Notes under the pieces: model-generated | The model's database searches: none | Told to the model about the DNA's origin: nothing | The model's input: only the letters and a program-made list of their open reading frames with translations | In this document: in pieces, positions 1 to 8,763 of the stretch | Layout of the letters: each line of letters starts with the position of its first letter | How positions within the stretch are numbered: the first letter of the stretch is position 1 | Assembly (NCBI RefSeq): GCF_015057185.1 | Contig: NZ_SVEV01000006.1 | Location: 1-64,000, forward strand | Reading direction: 5' to 3' | DNA from: Pseudobutyrivibrio sp. | GTDB lineage: Bacteria; Bacillota; Clostridia; Lachnospirales; Lachnospiraceae | DNA: 64,000 bases | Program-made: the position numbers and the translations under genes

Positions 1-74
1 TTTTCAAAGTATCTATTTTATCTAAAATATAAAAACTAAGACTTTGAAAAATAGGGCCTTGCCCTAACAATAAA

Positions 75-100
75 AAAACCGCAGCAGACGCTGCGGTTTT
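75..100. terminator. Bidirectional terminator after the cheW genes
   Basis: A stem AAAACCGCAG / CTGCGGTTTT with a 6-nt loop has T-runs on both sides. On the minus strand it closes the chemotaxis operon just after the 160-codon cheW ORF. Nothing else is recognisable in positions 1-106. Confidence 0.85.
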
Positions 101-106
101 CTCATT

Positions 107-571
107 TTAAGCTATATCTTTTTTAGTTAAAGATCCAATTTTTAGTATTGAAATAAGTTCCTCTCCTTTTTTTCCGATGCCGCGAATAAAGGACTCGTCA
201 GCATTGATAAATGGTGATGGCTGCTCGATTTCATTCTCAGGGATAGTAAGCACTTCCTTTACCTCATCAACAATTACTCCCATGAGTCTTTCGTCTTCTA
301 TGTTAAGAATAATTATTCTAGAATCCTTTGTGATAGAATCCTCACCATAATTCATTCTACGATGTAAGCTCATGATAGGAATTATTTCACCTCTAAGGCT
401 GATTACTCCACTGAAGTACTCTGGAGACTTTGGAACTTTTGTAATTTTTGGCATTTGGATTATATTATTTACCTGGGAAACATCAATAGCATACGATTCC
501 TTATTAATATTAAAAATAATATATTGATTATCCGCCTCGTTTTTTTCATTAACAACTCTTAAGTCTGACAT
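107..571 (-). CDS. CheW-like chemotaxis adaptor protein
   Basis: This is a single-domain CheW protein of 154 residues that couples a chemoreceptor to the CheA kinase in the cytoplasm. The order of features fits the family: an opening strand (YIIFNINKESYAIDV), the receptor-interface segment, the conserved SLRGEIIPIMSL loop and the GVIVDEV strand. The ORF track begins at a TTG at 589, but AGGAGG sits five bases before the ATG at 571, so I chose 571. It is the last gene of a three-gene minus-strand operon (chemoreceptor, cheW, cheW), ten bases after its neighbour. A CheV is excluded because there is no receiver domain. Confidence 0.9.
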   Translation of the reverse strand: MSDLRVVNEKNEADNQYIIFNINKESYAIDVSQVNNIIQMPKITKVPKSPEYFSGVISLRGEIIPIMSLHRRMNYGEDSITKDSRIIILNIEDERLMGVIVDEVKEVLTIPENEIEQPSPFINADESFIRGIGKKGEELISILKIGSLTKKDIA

Positions 572-581
572 ACTATCCTCC

Positions 582-1010
582 TTAGGCAATAAATGACTGT
601 ACGTTAATGATCATTGCAACATCGTTGTCTTCAAGGATAGAAGCACCGCTGAAGAACTGATTATCCTCAAGAATACCTAAGGATTTTGTTTCGATGTCCT
701 TTTGACCCATCAATGTATCAACAACAAGACCTACGCATGAATCATTGTGAATGCAAACTACAACTGTTATGCTATCCTCTTCCTCTGCAAAAGGCTCTAA
801 TTCGAAGAGCTTGTCCAAATAAATGAGAGGGATAACACGACCTCTTAAGTAGATAACATCCTCCTGATCAACAAGACTAATATCTGATTTTGCAACACTT
901 TCAATTGTTAAAATTGATGGAAGTGGAATAGCAACCAATTCATTACGAACTCCAGCAATTAATGCCTGAGTTGTATCTGTCTCAGATGTTACAATTTGAC
1001 AAAAATCCAT
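582..1010 (-). CDS. CheW-like chemotaxis adaptor protein (second copy)
   Basis: This second stand-alone CheW domain of 142 residues is diverged from its neighbour. The core motif YLRGRVIPLIYL and the strand SCVGLVVDTL are family hallmarks. GAGGT precedes the ATG at 1010. It sits 16 bases behind the chemoreceptor gene, so receptor and both adaptors are probably one transcript. No cheA or cheR is in the window, so this looks like an accessory cluster feeding the main chemotaxis system. Why two adaptors serve one receptor cannot be read from the sequence; different CheA partners are one possibility. Confidence 0.88.
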   Translation of the reverse strand: MDFCQIVTSETDTTQALIAGVRNELVAIPLPSILTIESVAKSDISLVDQEDVIYLRGRVIPLIYLDKLFELEPFAEEEDSITVVVCIHNDSCVGLVVDTLMGQKDIETKSLGILEDNQFFSGASILEDNDVAMIINVQSFIA

Positions 1011-1026
1011 TTTTTACCTCTATTTC

Positions 1027-3015
1027 TTACTTAAAGAATTTCATTTCCTCGTTTAACTGCTCAGCGATATCCTTAAGGTGTGTTGCAGACTCAGCAAGTG
1101 TTGTAACAGTAGCTGAAAGCTCTTCTACTGATGCACCTGTTGTCTCTGTAGATGCTGCATTTTCCTCTGAAATAGCTGAAAGTGATGACATAGCATTTGA
1201 TACTACTGAGTTTGAAGATACACAGTTGTCAGCCTCACCAGAAATCTTAGTAACGCTATTTACTGTCTCCTCGATATCAGCAAGCATACCCTCAACTGCT
1301 GTAAGTGTCTCGCCAAGTGCGTTCTGCTGCTCGATATTTCCGTTCATTACCTGTGAAGCAGCCTTAACTGCCTGCTCTGCCTCTGAAAGAAGCTCATCCA
1401 TTAATACTCTAATTTCAGATGCAAGGCTCTCTGAATCATCAGCAAGCTTTCTGATTTCCTCAGCAACAACTGCGAAACCTCTACCTGCTTCACCTGCTCT
1501 TGCAGCCTCGATTGAAGCATTAAGAGAAAGAAGGTTTGTCTGAGCTGCAATACCTGAAATGCCCTCAACTCTCTCGTTGATATTTGAAACAGCATTCTGT
1601 GTGCTAGAAATCTTTGTAGCGATTTCATCAATCTTAACTGTCATCTCTGTACTTGTATTCTGAAGTGTAGCAAGTGATGAGCTAGAGAGCTCAGAAGCAT
1701 GCTTCATTCTAGCTGCAAGAGAAGTCATCTCTGTTGTAGAATCCTGTACGTTCTCTACAGCATCTGTAATCTTGCTTGTTCCCTCAGCTGCTGACTGAAT
1801 ATCCTCAGCCTGCTGTACTGCACCTGTAGCAATCTGCTGAACTGCAACTGCAACACTCTCTGTTGTTGCTGCAATCTGATCTGCCATCTCTGATAATTCC
1901 TCAGATGACTCACCTACAGTACCTGTAGAGCTCTTAATATGACCTACAATACCTGAAAGCTTTTCAATAACTGCGTTTGTATTATTTACAATCTGACCAA
2001 ATTCGTCTTTACGATTTGTATGCTTGTTAATCTTCTTAAATACACCATTTGCTAACTCTGAAATAGTATCATCAACAGCCTTGATTGGCTTTGTAAAGCT
2101 ATTTGCCATGAAAATTGAAATTACAAGTACTGCTAAAATCATAAATAAGCCAGTAACCATAATCATCATGGAACCATTTCTTGCCTCAGCAACTACCTCA
2201 CTGTATGCTTTACCAGCACAGATTGTGTAGCCTGACATCTCATTCTTTACATAGCTAACATATACAGGATAACCCTTTGCTTCACTGATATAGAAACCTG
2301 TAGTATCACTTGATGTCATGTATGGAGATGATGCAAAATTCTGTGGTTCATCTGTAGCTGAGATTTCAAAATCTGAATGAGCTACCATTGTAGCTTCCTG
2401 GTCAACAAGGAATGCTTCCTCTGCATCCTCTGCTAACATTGTATGTAACTCATCTGGATTAAGTGTCTTATGTACTACACCGATAACAGTTTTTCCATCT
2501 GTATCGAAAACTGGTACTGCTAAACAAATATTTCTTGAATTTGTTACTGAACTAACAAATACAGTAGAAACATAAGTCTGACCCTTCATTGCATTCTGCC
2601 AGTAATCACGCTCTTTGATGTTCTTAAGGTCACCATCATCACTACGTAATACCATATCTCCATTAGCATTAGACATAACGATTGTATTATTATCACCAAA
2701 TGACTCGTTAATAGCTACCATCTGCTGTTTAACAACTGATACATCATCTAGTTCGCCCTTAAGAAACTGAATTGTCTGTGGAACAGAAGCAAAACTTGTA
2801 AGAGATGCCTCACACTTTGTAAAAATCTTGTCAATCTCTGACTCGATATATTTTGCCTGCCAATCCAAATTCTGTTTTGCCTGCTCTTCGGCACTAGTAG
2901 ATGAATTGTTATAGCTGATTAAAATAGCAACAACAAGTGGGATGATCGAAATCAAAAGCATAGTTGCTATAAGCTTTGACTTTACGCTTGAAAAAATGTT
3001 CTTTTTCTTTTTCAT
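1027..3015 (-). CDS. Methyl-accepting chemotaxis protein with dCache-type sensor
   Basis: This 662-residue transmembrane chemoreceptor has a first membrane segment at about residues 13-35 and an extracellular sensor of about 245 residues that looks like a double Cache domain ([16 protein letters not shown] is typical of Cache folds). A second membrane segment lies at about 280-305, followed by a HAMP domain and the long signalling coiled coil. The hairpin tip [20 protein letters not shown] is the invariant CheA/CheW contact. No C-terminal CheR-tethering pentapeptide is visible. An ACGGAGG site precedes the ATG. The ligand is unknown; Cache domains in this family often bind amino acids or organic acids. 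The two cheW genes follow directly. Confidence 0.93.
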   Translation of the reverse strand: MKKKKNIFSSVKSKLIATMLLISIIPLVVAILISYNNSSTSAEEQAKQNLDWQAKYIESEIDKIFTKCEASLTSFASVPQTIQFLKGELDDVSVVKQQMVAINESFGDNNTIVMSNANGDMVLRSDDGDLKNIKERDYWQNAMKGQTYVSTVFVSSVTNSRNICLAVPVFDTDGKTVIGVVHKTLNPDELHTMLAEDAEEAFLVDQEATMVAHSDFEISATDEPQNFASSPYMTSSDTTGFYISEAKGYPVYVSYVKNEMSGYTICAGKAYSEVVAEARNGSMMIMVTGLFMILAVLVISIFMANSFTKPIKAVDDTISELANGVFKKINKHTNRKDEFGQIVNNTNAVIEKLSGIVGHIKSSTGTVGESSEELSEMADQIAATTESVAVAVQQIATGAVQQAEDIQSAAEGTSKITDAVENVQDSTTEMTSLAARMKHASELSSSSLATLQNTSTEMTVKIDEIATKISSTQNAVSNINERVEGISGIAAQTNLLSLNASIEAARAGEAGRGFAVVAEEIRKLADDSESLASEIRVLMDELLSEAEQAVKAASQVMNGNIEQQNALGETLTAVEGMLADIEETVNSVTKISGEADNCVSSNSVVSNAMSSLSAISEENAASTETTGASVEELSATVTTLAESATHLKDIAEQLNEEMKFFK

Positions 3016-3350
3016 AAGTTCCTCCGTGAATCTTATTAATTATCTAAAGTTTATAGTTACGCCCCTGTTAAGTGTTATATACAAACACGAGTTAGGATTT
3101 TAACATAGTTTTATAACGTGATGTGTATTTTTATAAATACAATTGTGCATTTTACCCTATTTAGCACTAAACAATTTATTTATACTGCACAACCAAAAGT
3201 TTCTGCTTATTTTAGAGTTCTACATAAAGACCTAAGATTTATGCACTCTGTTCATTTGTAAAGAAAGACCTCTCTTTTTCAAATATTTTTGAAGTATCAT
3301 TCTTCAATTGTGCACTATTTAATTTTAATAAATTTTTAATATTTGATTTA

Positions 3351-3379
3351 TTGACTTGGACTATAGAGGATGTTATCTT
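3351..3379 (+). promoter_or_regulatory. Sigma-A promoter of lon
   Basis: TTGACT at 3351 and TATCTT at 3374 are separated by 17 bp. The predicted start site falls inside the CIRCE element just downstream, so HrcA binding would block initiation. Confidence 0.8.
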
Positions 3380-3389
3380 TAACTTACAT

Positions 3390-3416
3390 TTAGCACTCTG
3401 TTGATGTGAGTGCTAA
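3390..3416 (+). promoter_or_regulatory. CIRCE operator (HrcA site) in front of lon
   Basis: TTAGCACTC and GAGTGCTAA form a perfect 9-bp inverted repeat with a 9-bp spacer, which is the exact CIRCE consensus bound by the heat-shock repressor HrcA. It lies 11 bp after the -10 box and 32 bp before the start codon. Confidence 0.97.
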
Positions 3417-3448
3417 CAAATGCGATTTTTTGATATACGGAGGTTCTT

Positions 3449-5722
3449 ATGATTATTTTACCTTTATACAATATGCAACTTATTTCACGAGGAAACATGT
3501 ATTTCCAGACAGATGTATTTAAGACACTGACTGGAAAGGTTGTTGAAGGGGAAAAGGTTGTAGTTTTACAAACCAAGCGTTATCAGGCTAGAAAGGATTT
3601 GACAGAAGACAATTTCTATAAAATTGGTGCTGTTGGTACTCTCGCACAGGTTAGTCCTGAAGGCTATGTAACTGTTAATATCACAAATCGTATAGACGTG
3701 GATGAGATACATATTAATGGTGATGGTGAAATCGAGCTTAACATTTCAAAGAGAAATGATGTGGACGAACTTGATGTTTCCAGAGAATTAGAAGTATTAG
3801 AGGCATTGAAGGCTGATGTAAGAGATTTATCAAGCCGCTTCCAGTTTTCTAATTTCATAGAATTACTCTTAAGTGGAATTTCAAACGTAGAAGAATTAGC
3901 TGCTTCCCTTTCCTACTGGTTCAACACATCTAATGAAGAGATGCAAAGCATTATCGCTAATGACAGCATCAACAAGCGATTAGAGCTTATGGAAAAGGAA
4001 ATCGTTGAATATGTTGAAGTAACAAAGGTTACAACTGATGCTAACTCTGCAAGAGAGCAGGAATACAAGGATTTGTACAGAGAGTCTGCCATCAAAAAGC
4101 AGATGGAATATTTACAAAAAGAGCTTGATGACATGCACCCTGAGAATGTAACTGACATTCAGCGCTTTGAGAAAAAGATAAAAGAAGCCGGCATGAATGA
4201 GGATGCACGTAAGGAAGCAGACAAGGTCCTCAATAGACTCAAGCAGGAAGGTCATCACAGCTCTGAAACTGGAATGCTTTACGATTATCTTGATTTCGTT
4301 ATAGGACTTTCTTGGAAAAAGGAAGAGACTAAAAAGATTGATTTAGAGGAAGCTGAAAAGATTCTCGATAGTGATCACTACGGACTTGATAAGGTTAAGA
4401 AGCGTATTATTCAGCAGATAGCTGTTATGAATCTAAAGGGGACTCAGTCTGGTTCTATTCTTCTCTTTGTCGGTGCACCTGGCACTGGTAAGACAAGTAT
4501 AGGTAAATCAATTGCCAAGTCATTGGGCCGTGAATATGTAAGAGTATCTCTTGGTGGTGTGCGAGATGAAGCAGAAATTAGAGGACATCGTCGTACATAT
4601 ATAGGAGCTATGCCTGGACGTATAATGGATGCCATTTCAAAATCTGGTGTCAGCAACCCAGTTATGGTTCTGGATGAGATTGACAAGCTTTCTCAAAGCT
4701 ACAATGGTGATCCAGCCAGCGCCCTTTTAGAGGTACTTGACCCAGAACAGAATAATACATTTACAGACCACTACATGAATGTTCCATACGACCTTTCAAA
4801 TGTGTTATTCATCTGTACAGCCAACAGCTTGGATACTATTCCTGCTCCTCTTCTCAACAGAATGGAGGTAATCAATTTTACTGGCTATACTCCTGATGAG
4901 AAGCTGAAAATTGCACGTGAGCATCTACTACCAAAGTCAATGGAGGCTATGGGTATTAATGAGTCACAGCTTAATGTAAGCGATGAGATACTAAGCACTA
5001 TCATTTCAGATTTCACTAGAGAATCTGGCGTTAGAGGTCTTAGAAAACGAATCGATGCACTTTGCCGTGGTGCTGCACTTCTTATTGCCAGAAACGAAAA
5101 TGAATCTGTTACTATCACTCCAGAACAGCTTCGTGGCGAATTTGATATGCGCCCTATGCATCGCAATACCGTTCCTGCTGAGCAGAAGCCTGGTGTTGTA
5201 ACAGGACTTGCATGGACTGCTGTAGGCGGCGAGATTCTTTATATAGAAACCTTATTTACAAAGGGAAAGGGTGGAATCACCATAACTGGAAAGCTTGGAG
5301 ATGTAATGAAGGAATCTGCACAGATTGCAGTTAGCCTTGTAAAATCCATGTATCCAGACAAAGCTTCACTTTTCGAGCAAAATGATTTACATATCCACGT
5401 ACCTGAGGGAGCCGTACCAAAGGATGGTCCATCTGCTGGTATCACAATGACTACTGCCATTGCATCTCTTGTCACCGGAGTGCCTGTAAAGCCAACATTT
5501 GCAATGACTGGTGAGGTATCCCTAAGAGGCATCGTGTCTGCCATTGGAGGACTTCCAGAGAAGTTAATGGCAGCGGAACGAGCTGGCGTAAAGCAGGTAT
5601 TTATCCCTGATGATAACATGCAGGACCTGGTAGATGTTGCTGAGGAAGTAAAGGAAGCCCTTGAAATCATCCCAGTTAAAAATGTTGAGGATGTTATTTC
5701 ATATTTAAAAATTAACCAATAA
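3449..5722 (+). CDS. lon: ATP-dependent protease Lon
   Basis: Lon degrades misfolded and regulatory proteins in the cytoplasm. The 757 residues carry the N-terminal substrate-binding domain, a coiled-coil region, the AAA+ module and the serine-lysine protease domain. Walker A is GAPGTGKT at 342-349, Walker B ends in DEIDK at 409-413, and the catalytic dyad is Ser662 (in PKDGPSAG) with Lys705 (in GGLPEKLMAA), 43 residues apart as in the family. It is slightly shorter than the usual 770-810 residues because the N-terminus is compact. CGGAGG precedes the ATG. CIRCE control places it in the HrcA heat-shock regulon. The gene is monocistronic, ended by a hairpin terminator. Confidence 0.98.
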   Translation: MIILPLYNMQLISRGNMYFQTDVFKTLTGKVVEGEKVVVLQTKRYQARKDLTEDNFYKIGAVGTLAQVSPEGYVTVNITNRIDVDEIHINGDGEIELNISKRNDVDELDVSRELEVLEALKADVRDLSSRFQFSNFIELLLSGISNVEELAASLSYWFNTSNEEMQSIIANDSINKRLELMEKEIVEYVEVTKVTTDANSAREQEYKDLYRESAIKKQMEYLQKELDDMHPENVTDIQRFEKKIKEAGMNEDARKEADKVLNRLKQEGHHSSETGMLYDYLDFVIGLSWKKEETKKIDLEEAEKILDSDHYGLDKVKKRIIQQIAVMNLKGTQSGSILLFVGAPGTGKTSIGKSIAKSLGREYVRVSLGGVRDEAEIRGHRRTYIGAMPGRIMDAISKSGVSNPVMVLDEIDKLSQSYNGDPASALLEVLDPEQNNTFTDHYMNVPYDLSNVLFICTANSLDTIPAPLLNRMEVINFTGYTPDEKLKIAREHLLPKSMEAMGINESQLNVSDEILSTIISDFTRESGVRGLRKRIDALCRGAALLIARNENESVTITPEQLRGEFDMRPMHRNTVPAEQKPGVVTGLAWTAVGGEILYIETLFTKGKGGITITGKLGDVMKESAQIAVSLVKSMYPDKASLFEQNDLHIHVPEGAVPKDGPSAGITMTTAIASLVTGVPVKPTFAMTGEVSLRGIVSAIGGLPEKLMAAERAGVKQVFIPDDNMQDLVDVAEEVKEALEIIPVKNVEDVISYLKINQ

Positions 5723-5745
5723 TTTTCCCATTATATAAAAATATT

Positions 5746-5796
5746 ATCCTTCTATTTGGTGTATTACTTTATGTCAAATAGGAGGATTATTTTTTG
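5746..5796 (+). terminator. Terminator of lon
   Basis: The arms ATCCTtCTATTTG and CAAATAGgAGGAT pair with one mismatch around a 16-nt loop and are followed by a T-rich run. Confidence 0.8.
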
Positions 5797-5879
5797 CAGC
5801 GTTTTATAAATTGTATTCTCGTTCAAATATGAAAGGTAAAGTATTATAATAATGAAGAATAAACTCACGGAGGTTGATT

Positions 5880-6980
5880 ATGAAAAGTAAAAAAATAATT
5901 ATTGCAATTGCAGTAATCATTGTCGCAATAGCTGCTGCAATCGCAGGATATTTCCTTGTATACAACAGCCCTGAAAGACAATTGGATAGATATCTTGATT
6001 TGGGTGCAAAGTATATCGAGGAAGGGGACTATGACAAGGCCCTAGAAGCCTACAATATGGCTCTTGAAATTGATGACAAGTGTACAGAAGCATATATTGG
6101 TTTGATTCATGTATATGAAGAAACCGGTGATTATGAGATGGCAATGCAAATTGCTGAGCAGGGTGTCAACATGACAGAAGCGCCTTTCCTTGAGTCTAAA
6201 CTGCAAGAATTAACTACAATTGTAAATAATGGTGGTTCAAGCAGTAGCTCAGATGCCGCAGCTTCTGAGAATAACTCAGCGACCGAGATTGAAGAAGAAT
6301 CTACTATTAATATTGATGATTATGTGGGATTCTATTCTAACAATGAGGTTACTGTTTCTATTGAGAAAAATGGCGACGACTACTCTATGAGCGTTATGAT
6401 TCTTCGTCTTTTTACTTGGGAGGATGGTAAAGTAAATGCCACAGATGAAGGAGTAGAATTTACTTCTACTGATGGAAATGGCAAACCAATTAAATTTTTA
6501 TTTACTAAGGATGGAAATGATTCATATACCCTTAAGGTTGAAAAGACTACATGGGAATACCTCAGCAATGGAGAAACCTTTACCGACTTAGTGTTAACAG
6601 ACCCTACTGAAACTGCCGCTTCTTCATCTGATTTAGATGATGGTTTTTATTTTTCAACATTACTAACAACTGACCCTGGTTACTCAAGTTCTTATATTAG
6701 AAGCTTAAGTTTTGCAGACAATGGATTTACTATAGATGCAGGTGTTACCAAAGTGCTTGATCCAAATACTTGGAATAACCTTGAGGATTACGACTATGCT
6801 ACATACTTCATAGCCATTGATTCAAACACAAAATTCTATACAGCTGGTGGCGAGGATGCACCTACATATTATACATTTGAAGAATTTAAAGAACTGTGTG
6901 AACAATTAAAAGATTCCGGACTTGGATTACAATTCAATATTGAAAACGGAGTTGCCACAGAAGTTGGTTTATCTTCATAG
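5880..6980 (+). CDS. Membrane-anchored TPR protein of unknown function
   Basis: The 366-residue protein begins with a hydrophobic anchor (residues 5-26, rich in Ile and Ala) without a lipobox. Two tetratricopeptide-like units follow at about 35-105 (YIEEGDYDKALEAYNMALEI and the next helix pair), then a Ser/Glu-rich linker, then two beta-rich domains at about 145-245 and 255-366 that I do not recognise. The first of these (DDYVGFYSNNEVTVSIEKNG) resembles small extracytoplasmic beta domains. The ORF track starts at a TTG; I chose the ATG at 5880 because GGAGG lies six bases upstream. It probably sits on the outer face of the membrane. It stands alone between two terminators. Confidence 0.75.
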   Translation: MKSKKIIIAIAVIIVAIAAAIAGYFLVYNSPERQLDRYLDLGAKYIEEGDYDKALEAYNMALEIDDKCTEAYIGLIHVYEETGDYEMAMQIAEQGVNMTEAPFLESKLQELTTIVNNGGSSSSSDAAASENNSATEIEEESTINIDDYVGFYSNNEVTVSIEKNGDDYSMSVMILRLFTWEDGKVNATDEGVEFTSTDGNGKPIKFLFTKDGNDSYTLKVEKTTWEYLSNGETFTDLVLTDPTETAASSSDLDDGFYFSTLLTTDPGYSSSYIRSLSFADNGFTIDAGVTKVLDPNTWNNLEDYDYATYFIAIDSNTKFYTAGGEDAPTYYTFEEFKELCEQLKDSGLGLQFNIENGVATEVGLSS

Positions 6981-6986
6981 CATAAT

Positions 6987-7012
6987 AGCCTGACCAAACG
7001 GTCAGGCTTTTC
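6987..7012. terminator. Bidirectional terminator between TPR and alarmone synthetase genes
   Basis: AGCCTGACC / GGTCAGGCT with a 4-nt loop is followed by TTTTCTT on the plus strand, and the facing gene ends at its edge. Confidence 0.85.
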
Positions 7013-7738
7013 TTATTTCTCAATTATTGAATTCATAATCTCAAATTTTTGCTGGGCTGAGTATATAAGCTCTGCTGCCTGTAGAAGTTCATCCTCAATG
7101 TCTAATTCTAAAGCATCTAGGGAATCTACATTATTTGATAGTGTCTTATATTTGATGTCATGCTCTAGAGATGCCCACAGATCCATAGCCATAGTTCTAA
7201 TTTGGATTTCCACAGGAACCAGTTGCTTTTTATTCATGAAATATACAGGCACTCTAATTATCATATGTAGGCTGCGATAGCCATTTGGTTTGGGGCTGGC
7301 GATGTAATCCTTTATTTCTATTATATGTACATCATCCTGAGCTAGTATTCTATCTCGAATCAGGTAAACATCCTTGATATATGGACAGACACATCTGATG
7401 CCTGCAATATCGTAAATATTGTTGAATGCCTCAGTTAGAGACAATCTCATTCCTTTCTTTTCTAGTTTCCCCAATATGCTTTTTGATGATTTGAGTCGCG
7501 TATCAATGTGATGAATCGGAACCCTAAGATTTCTAAATTCGAACTCGTCCTTAATTATATTAAGTCTGGCTTCTGTAAGATTCATGGCTGCATTGTACAT
7601 CCTAAGAATTGGATCTAAGGTATGAGAAAACTCATCCTCTATAGCAGCTATACGTGCCATATTGTTCTCGTATGAATTCCCCAGAGAAACAATTTCATTC
7701 ACTGTCGTTGATTCTTCTATTACAATTTCCTTATCCAT
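7013..7738 (-). CDS. Small alarmone synthetase (RelA/SpoT-type ppGpp synthetase domain)
   Basis: This 241-residue protein carries only the RelA/SpoT synthetase fold and would transfer pyrophosphate from ATP to GDP or GTP to make (p)ppGpp. Characteristic motifs are visible in order: DIAGIRCVCPY, the substrate loop KDYIASPKPNGYRSLH, and VEIQIRTMAMDLWASLEHD. No HD hydrolase, TGS or ACT domain is present, so it belongs with the YjbM/RelQ or YwaC/RelP class; I cannot say which. The N-terminal 70 residues are helical. The Shine-Dalgarno site before the ATG is poor, which suggests weak expression or an own promoter. It faces the TPR gene. Confidence 0.9.
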   Translation of the reverse strand: MDKEIVIEESTTVNEIVSLGNSYENNMARIAAIEDEFSHTLDPILRMYNAAMNLTEARLNIIKDEFEFRNLRVPIHHIDTRLKSSKSILGKLEKKGMRLSLTEAFNNIYDIAGIRCVCPYIKDVYLIRDRILAQDDVHIIEIKDYIASPKPNGYRSLHMIIRVPVYFMNKKQLVPVEIQIRTMAMDLWASLEHDIKYKTLSNNVDSLDALELDIEDELLQAAELIYSAQQKFEIMNSIIEK

Positions 7739-7824
7739 AATTCATATGGTACAGGTTTAGGATGACAAATACCATTAAATAAGTCTTAATTCTTTCTTAA
7801 TTTTTCGCGATGGGTATGTGAAGA

Positions 7825-8025
7825 TTATTGATTTTCTTCCCAAAACAGCTCATCCAAGGTCTTGTCCAAAGCCTTGCAAATGGCTATACAAAGGCTGATG
7901 GTAGGATTGTAATCACCCTTTTCTATGGCATTTATAGTCTGTCTAGACACGCCACACAAATCTGCAAGCTGCTGTTGGGACAAATCCTTGCCAGCTCTGG
8001 CTGCCTTCATTCTAAGATTCTTCAT
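7825..8025 (-). CDS. XRE-family transcriptional regulator (minimal HTH protein)
   Basis: This 66-residue protein is almost entirely one Cro/CI-type helix-turn-helix (LSQQQLADLCGVSRQTINAIEKGDYNPTI; only part quoted matters: QLADLCGVSRQTINAIE). The ORF track starts two codons earlier, but GAGGAG lies six bases before the ATG at 8025 and directly abuts the earlier ATG, so 8025 is the better start. It overlaps the 3' end of the upstream membrane-protein gene by 14 bases, implying translational coupling. Minimal XRE regulators paired with small membrane proteins are common in Firmicutes; such a pair usually controls its own operon. Confidence 0.88.
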   Translation of the reverse strand: MKNLRMKAARAGKDLSQQQLADLCGVSRQTINAIEKGDYNPTISLCIAICKALDKTLDELFWEENQ

Positions 8026-8542
8026 TGGCATCTCCTCTTTTATCTAATAACAATCTGATTACCATAGCAATAAGAATACCTGTAAACAGCACACATATTG
8101 AAACATTTATAAAGAATCCATTCATATATCTGCTAGCTAAATCAATCTCATCTGCATTATTAATAGCGGCAAACAGATTTGACATTATTACCATTATAGC
8201 CAGAACAATCCATGTTTTAATCTTTTGTCCTACCATGATATAAGCATTATTCAAAACACAGTAGACCACATCAACCATAATTCCTAAGAACATAATTGCG
8301 ATAATAACTAATTGTGGTGATATGATATCAACAGTAACACTATATAAACATAGCGCATATATCATATTCAAAATAATCACAGTAATGAAACCGTAATTAG
8401 CTCCACGACCACGAACCAATAGTTGTCTCTCATCGTAGTGTACTTTATTCTTTTCATATCTCTTTCTTCTAATGCAGCTGCATGCCACAGCTATAACTCC
8501 AATTAATATTCCAAAAATAACACCAGCAGTATATGCATTCAT
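8012..8542 (-). CDS. Five-helix membrane protein paired with the XRE regulator
   Basis: The 176-residue protein has five predicted membrane segments (around residues 3-25, 50-68, 77-98, 108-126 and 142-164), with a basic cytoplasmic loop after the first helix (RRKRYEKNKVHYDERQ). I cannot name its family with certainty; it resembles small uncharacterised membrane proteins that precede XRE genes. GGAGG precedes the ATG. The stop codon lies inside the following regulator gene, so the two are one unit. It might sense the membrane state or be the regulator's main target. Confidence 0.7.
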   Translation of the reverse strand: MNAYTAGVIFGILIGVIAVACSCIRRKRYEKNKVHYDERQLLVRGRGANYGFITVIILNMIYALCLYSVTVDIISPQLVIIAIMFLGIMVDVVYCVLNNAYIMVGQKIKTWIVLAIMVIMSNLFAAINNADEIDLASRYMNGFFINVSICVLFTGILIAMVIRLLLDKRGDANEES

Positions 8543-8690
8543 ATTTTATCCTCCGTTTATAAAAACAATTAACTAGTTTCCTCAGCTGATATTATTATAA
8601 TAATCCCGCGATAGCATAATGTCAACTATATTTTACATTTTGTCACAAGATTGGAGAACGAAGTTTTGGTTTATGAATCTACAGTAGCGC

Positions 8691-8722
8691 AAAAAAGCCC
8701 TCAGCCTATTGGCCAAGGGCTA
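8691..8722 (-). terminator. Terminator of the arabinofuranosidase operon
   Basis: On the minus strand AGCCCT...AGGGCT with an inner GGCC/GGCT pairing is followed by six T. It lies 42 bases after the stop of the GH51 gene. The remainder of 8543-8763 shows no gene. Confidence 0.8.
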
Positions 8723-8763
8723 TCATCAATCGTTATCAAATGCAGATACTTTGTTTGAAAGAA

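Larger units (their letters stand above)
3016..3448. other. 433-bp divergent intergenic region (chemoreceptor / lon)
   Basis: This stretch holds no gene. Its right end carries the lon promoter and CIRCE operator. The left part must hold the chemoreceptor promoter on the minus strand, but I find no clear sigma-A or flagellar-sigma box there. Confidence 0.6.

Noticed and set aside
962-1543. 193-residue plus-strand ORF
   Set aside because: It is antisense to the chemoreceptor, Ser/Ala-rich in the way expected from a mirrored coiled-coil gene, and has no ribosome site.
5239-5670. 143-residue minus-strand ORF
   Set aside because: It is antisense to the Lon protease domain, where strong codon bias leaves open reverse frames.
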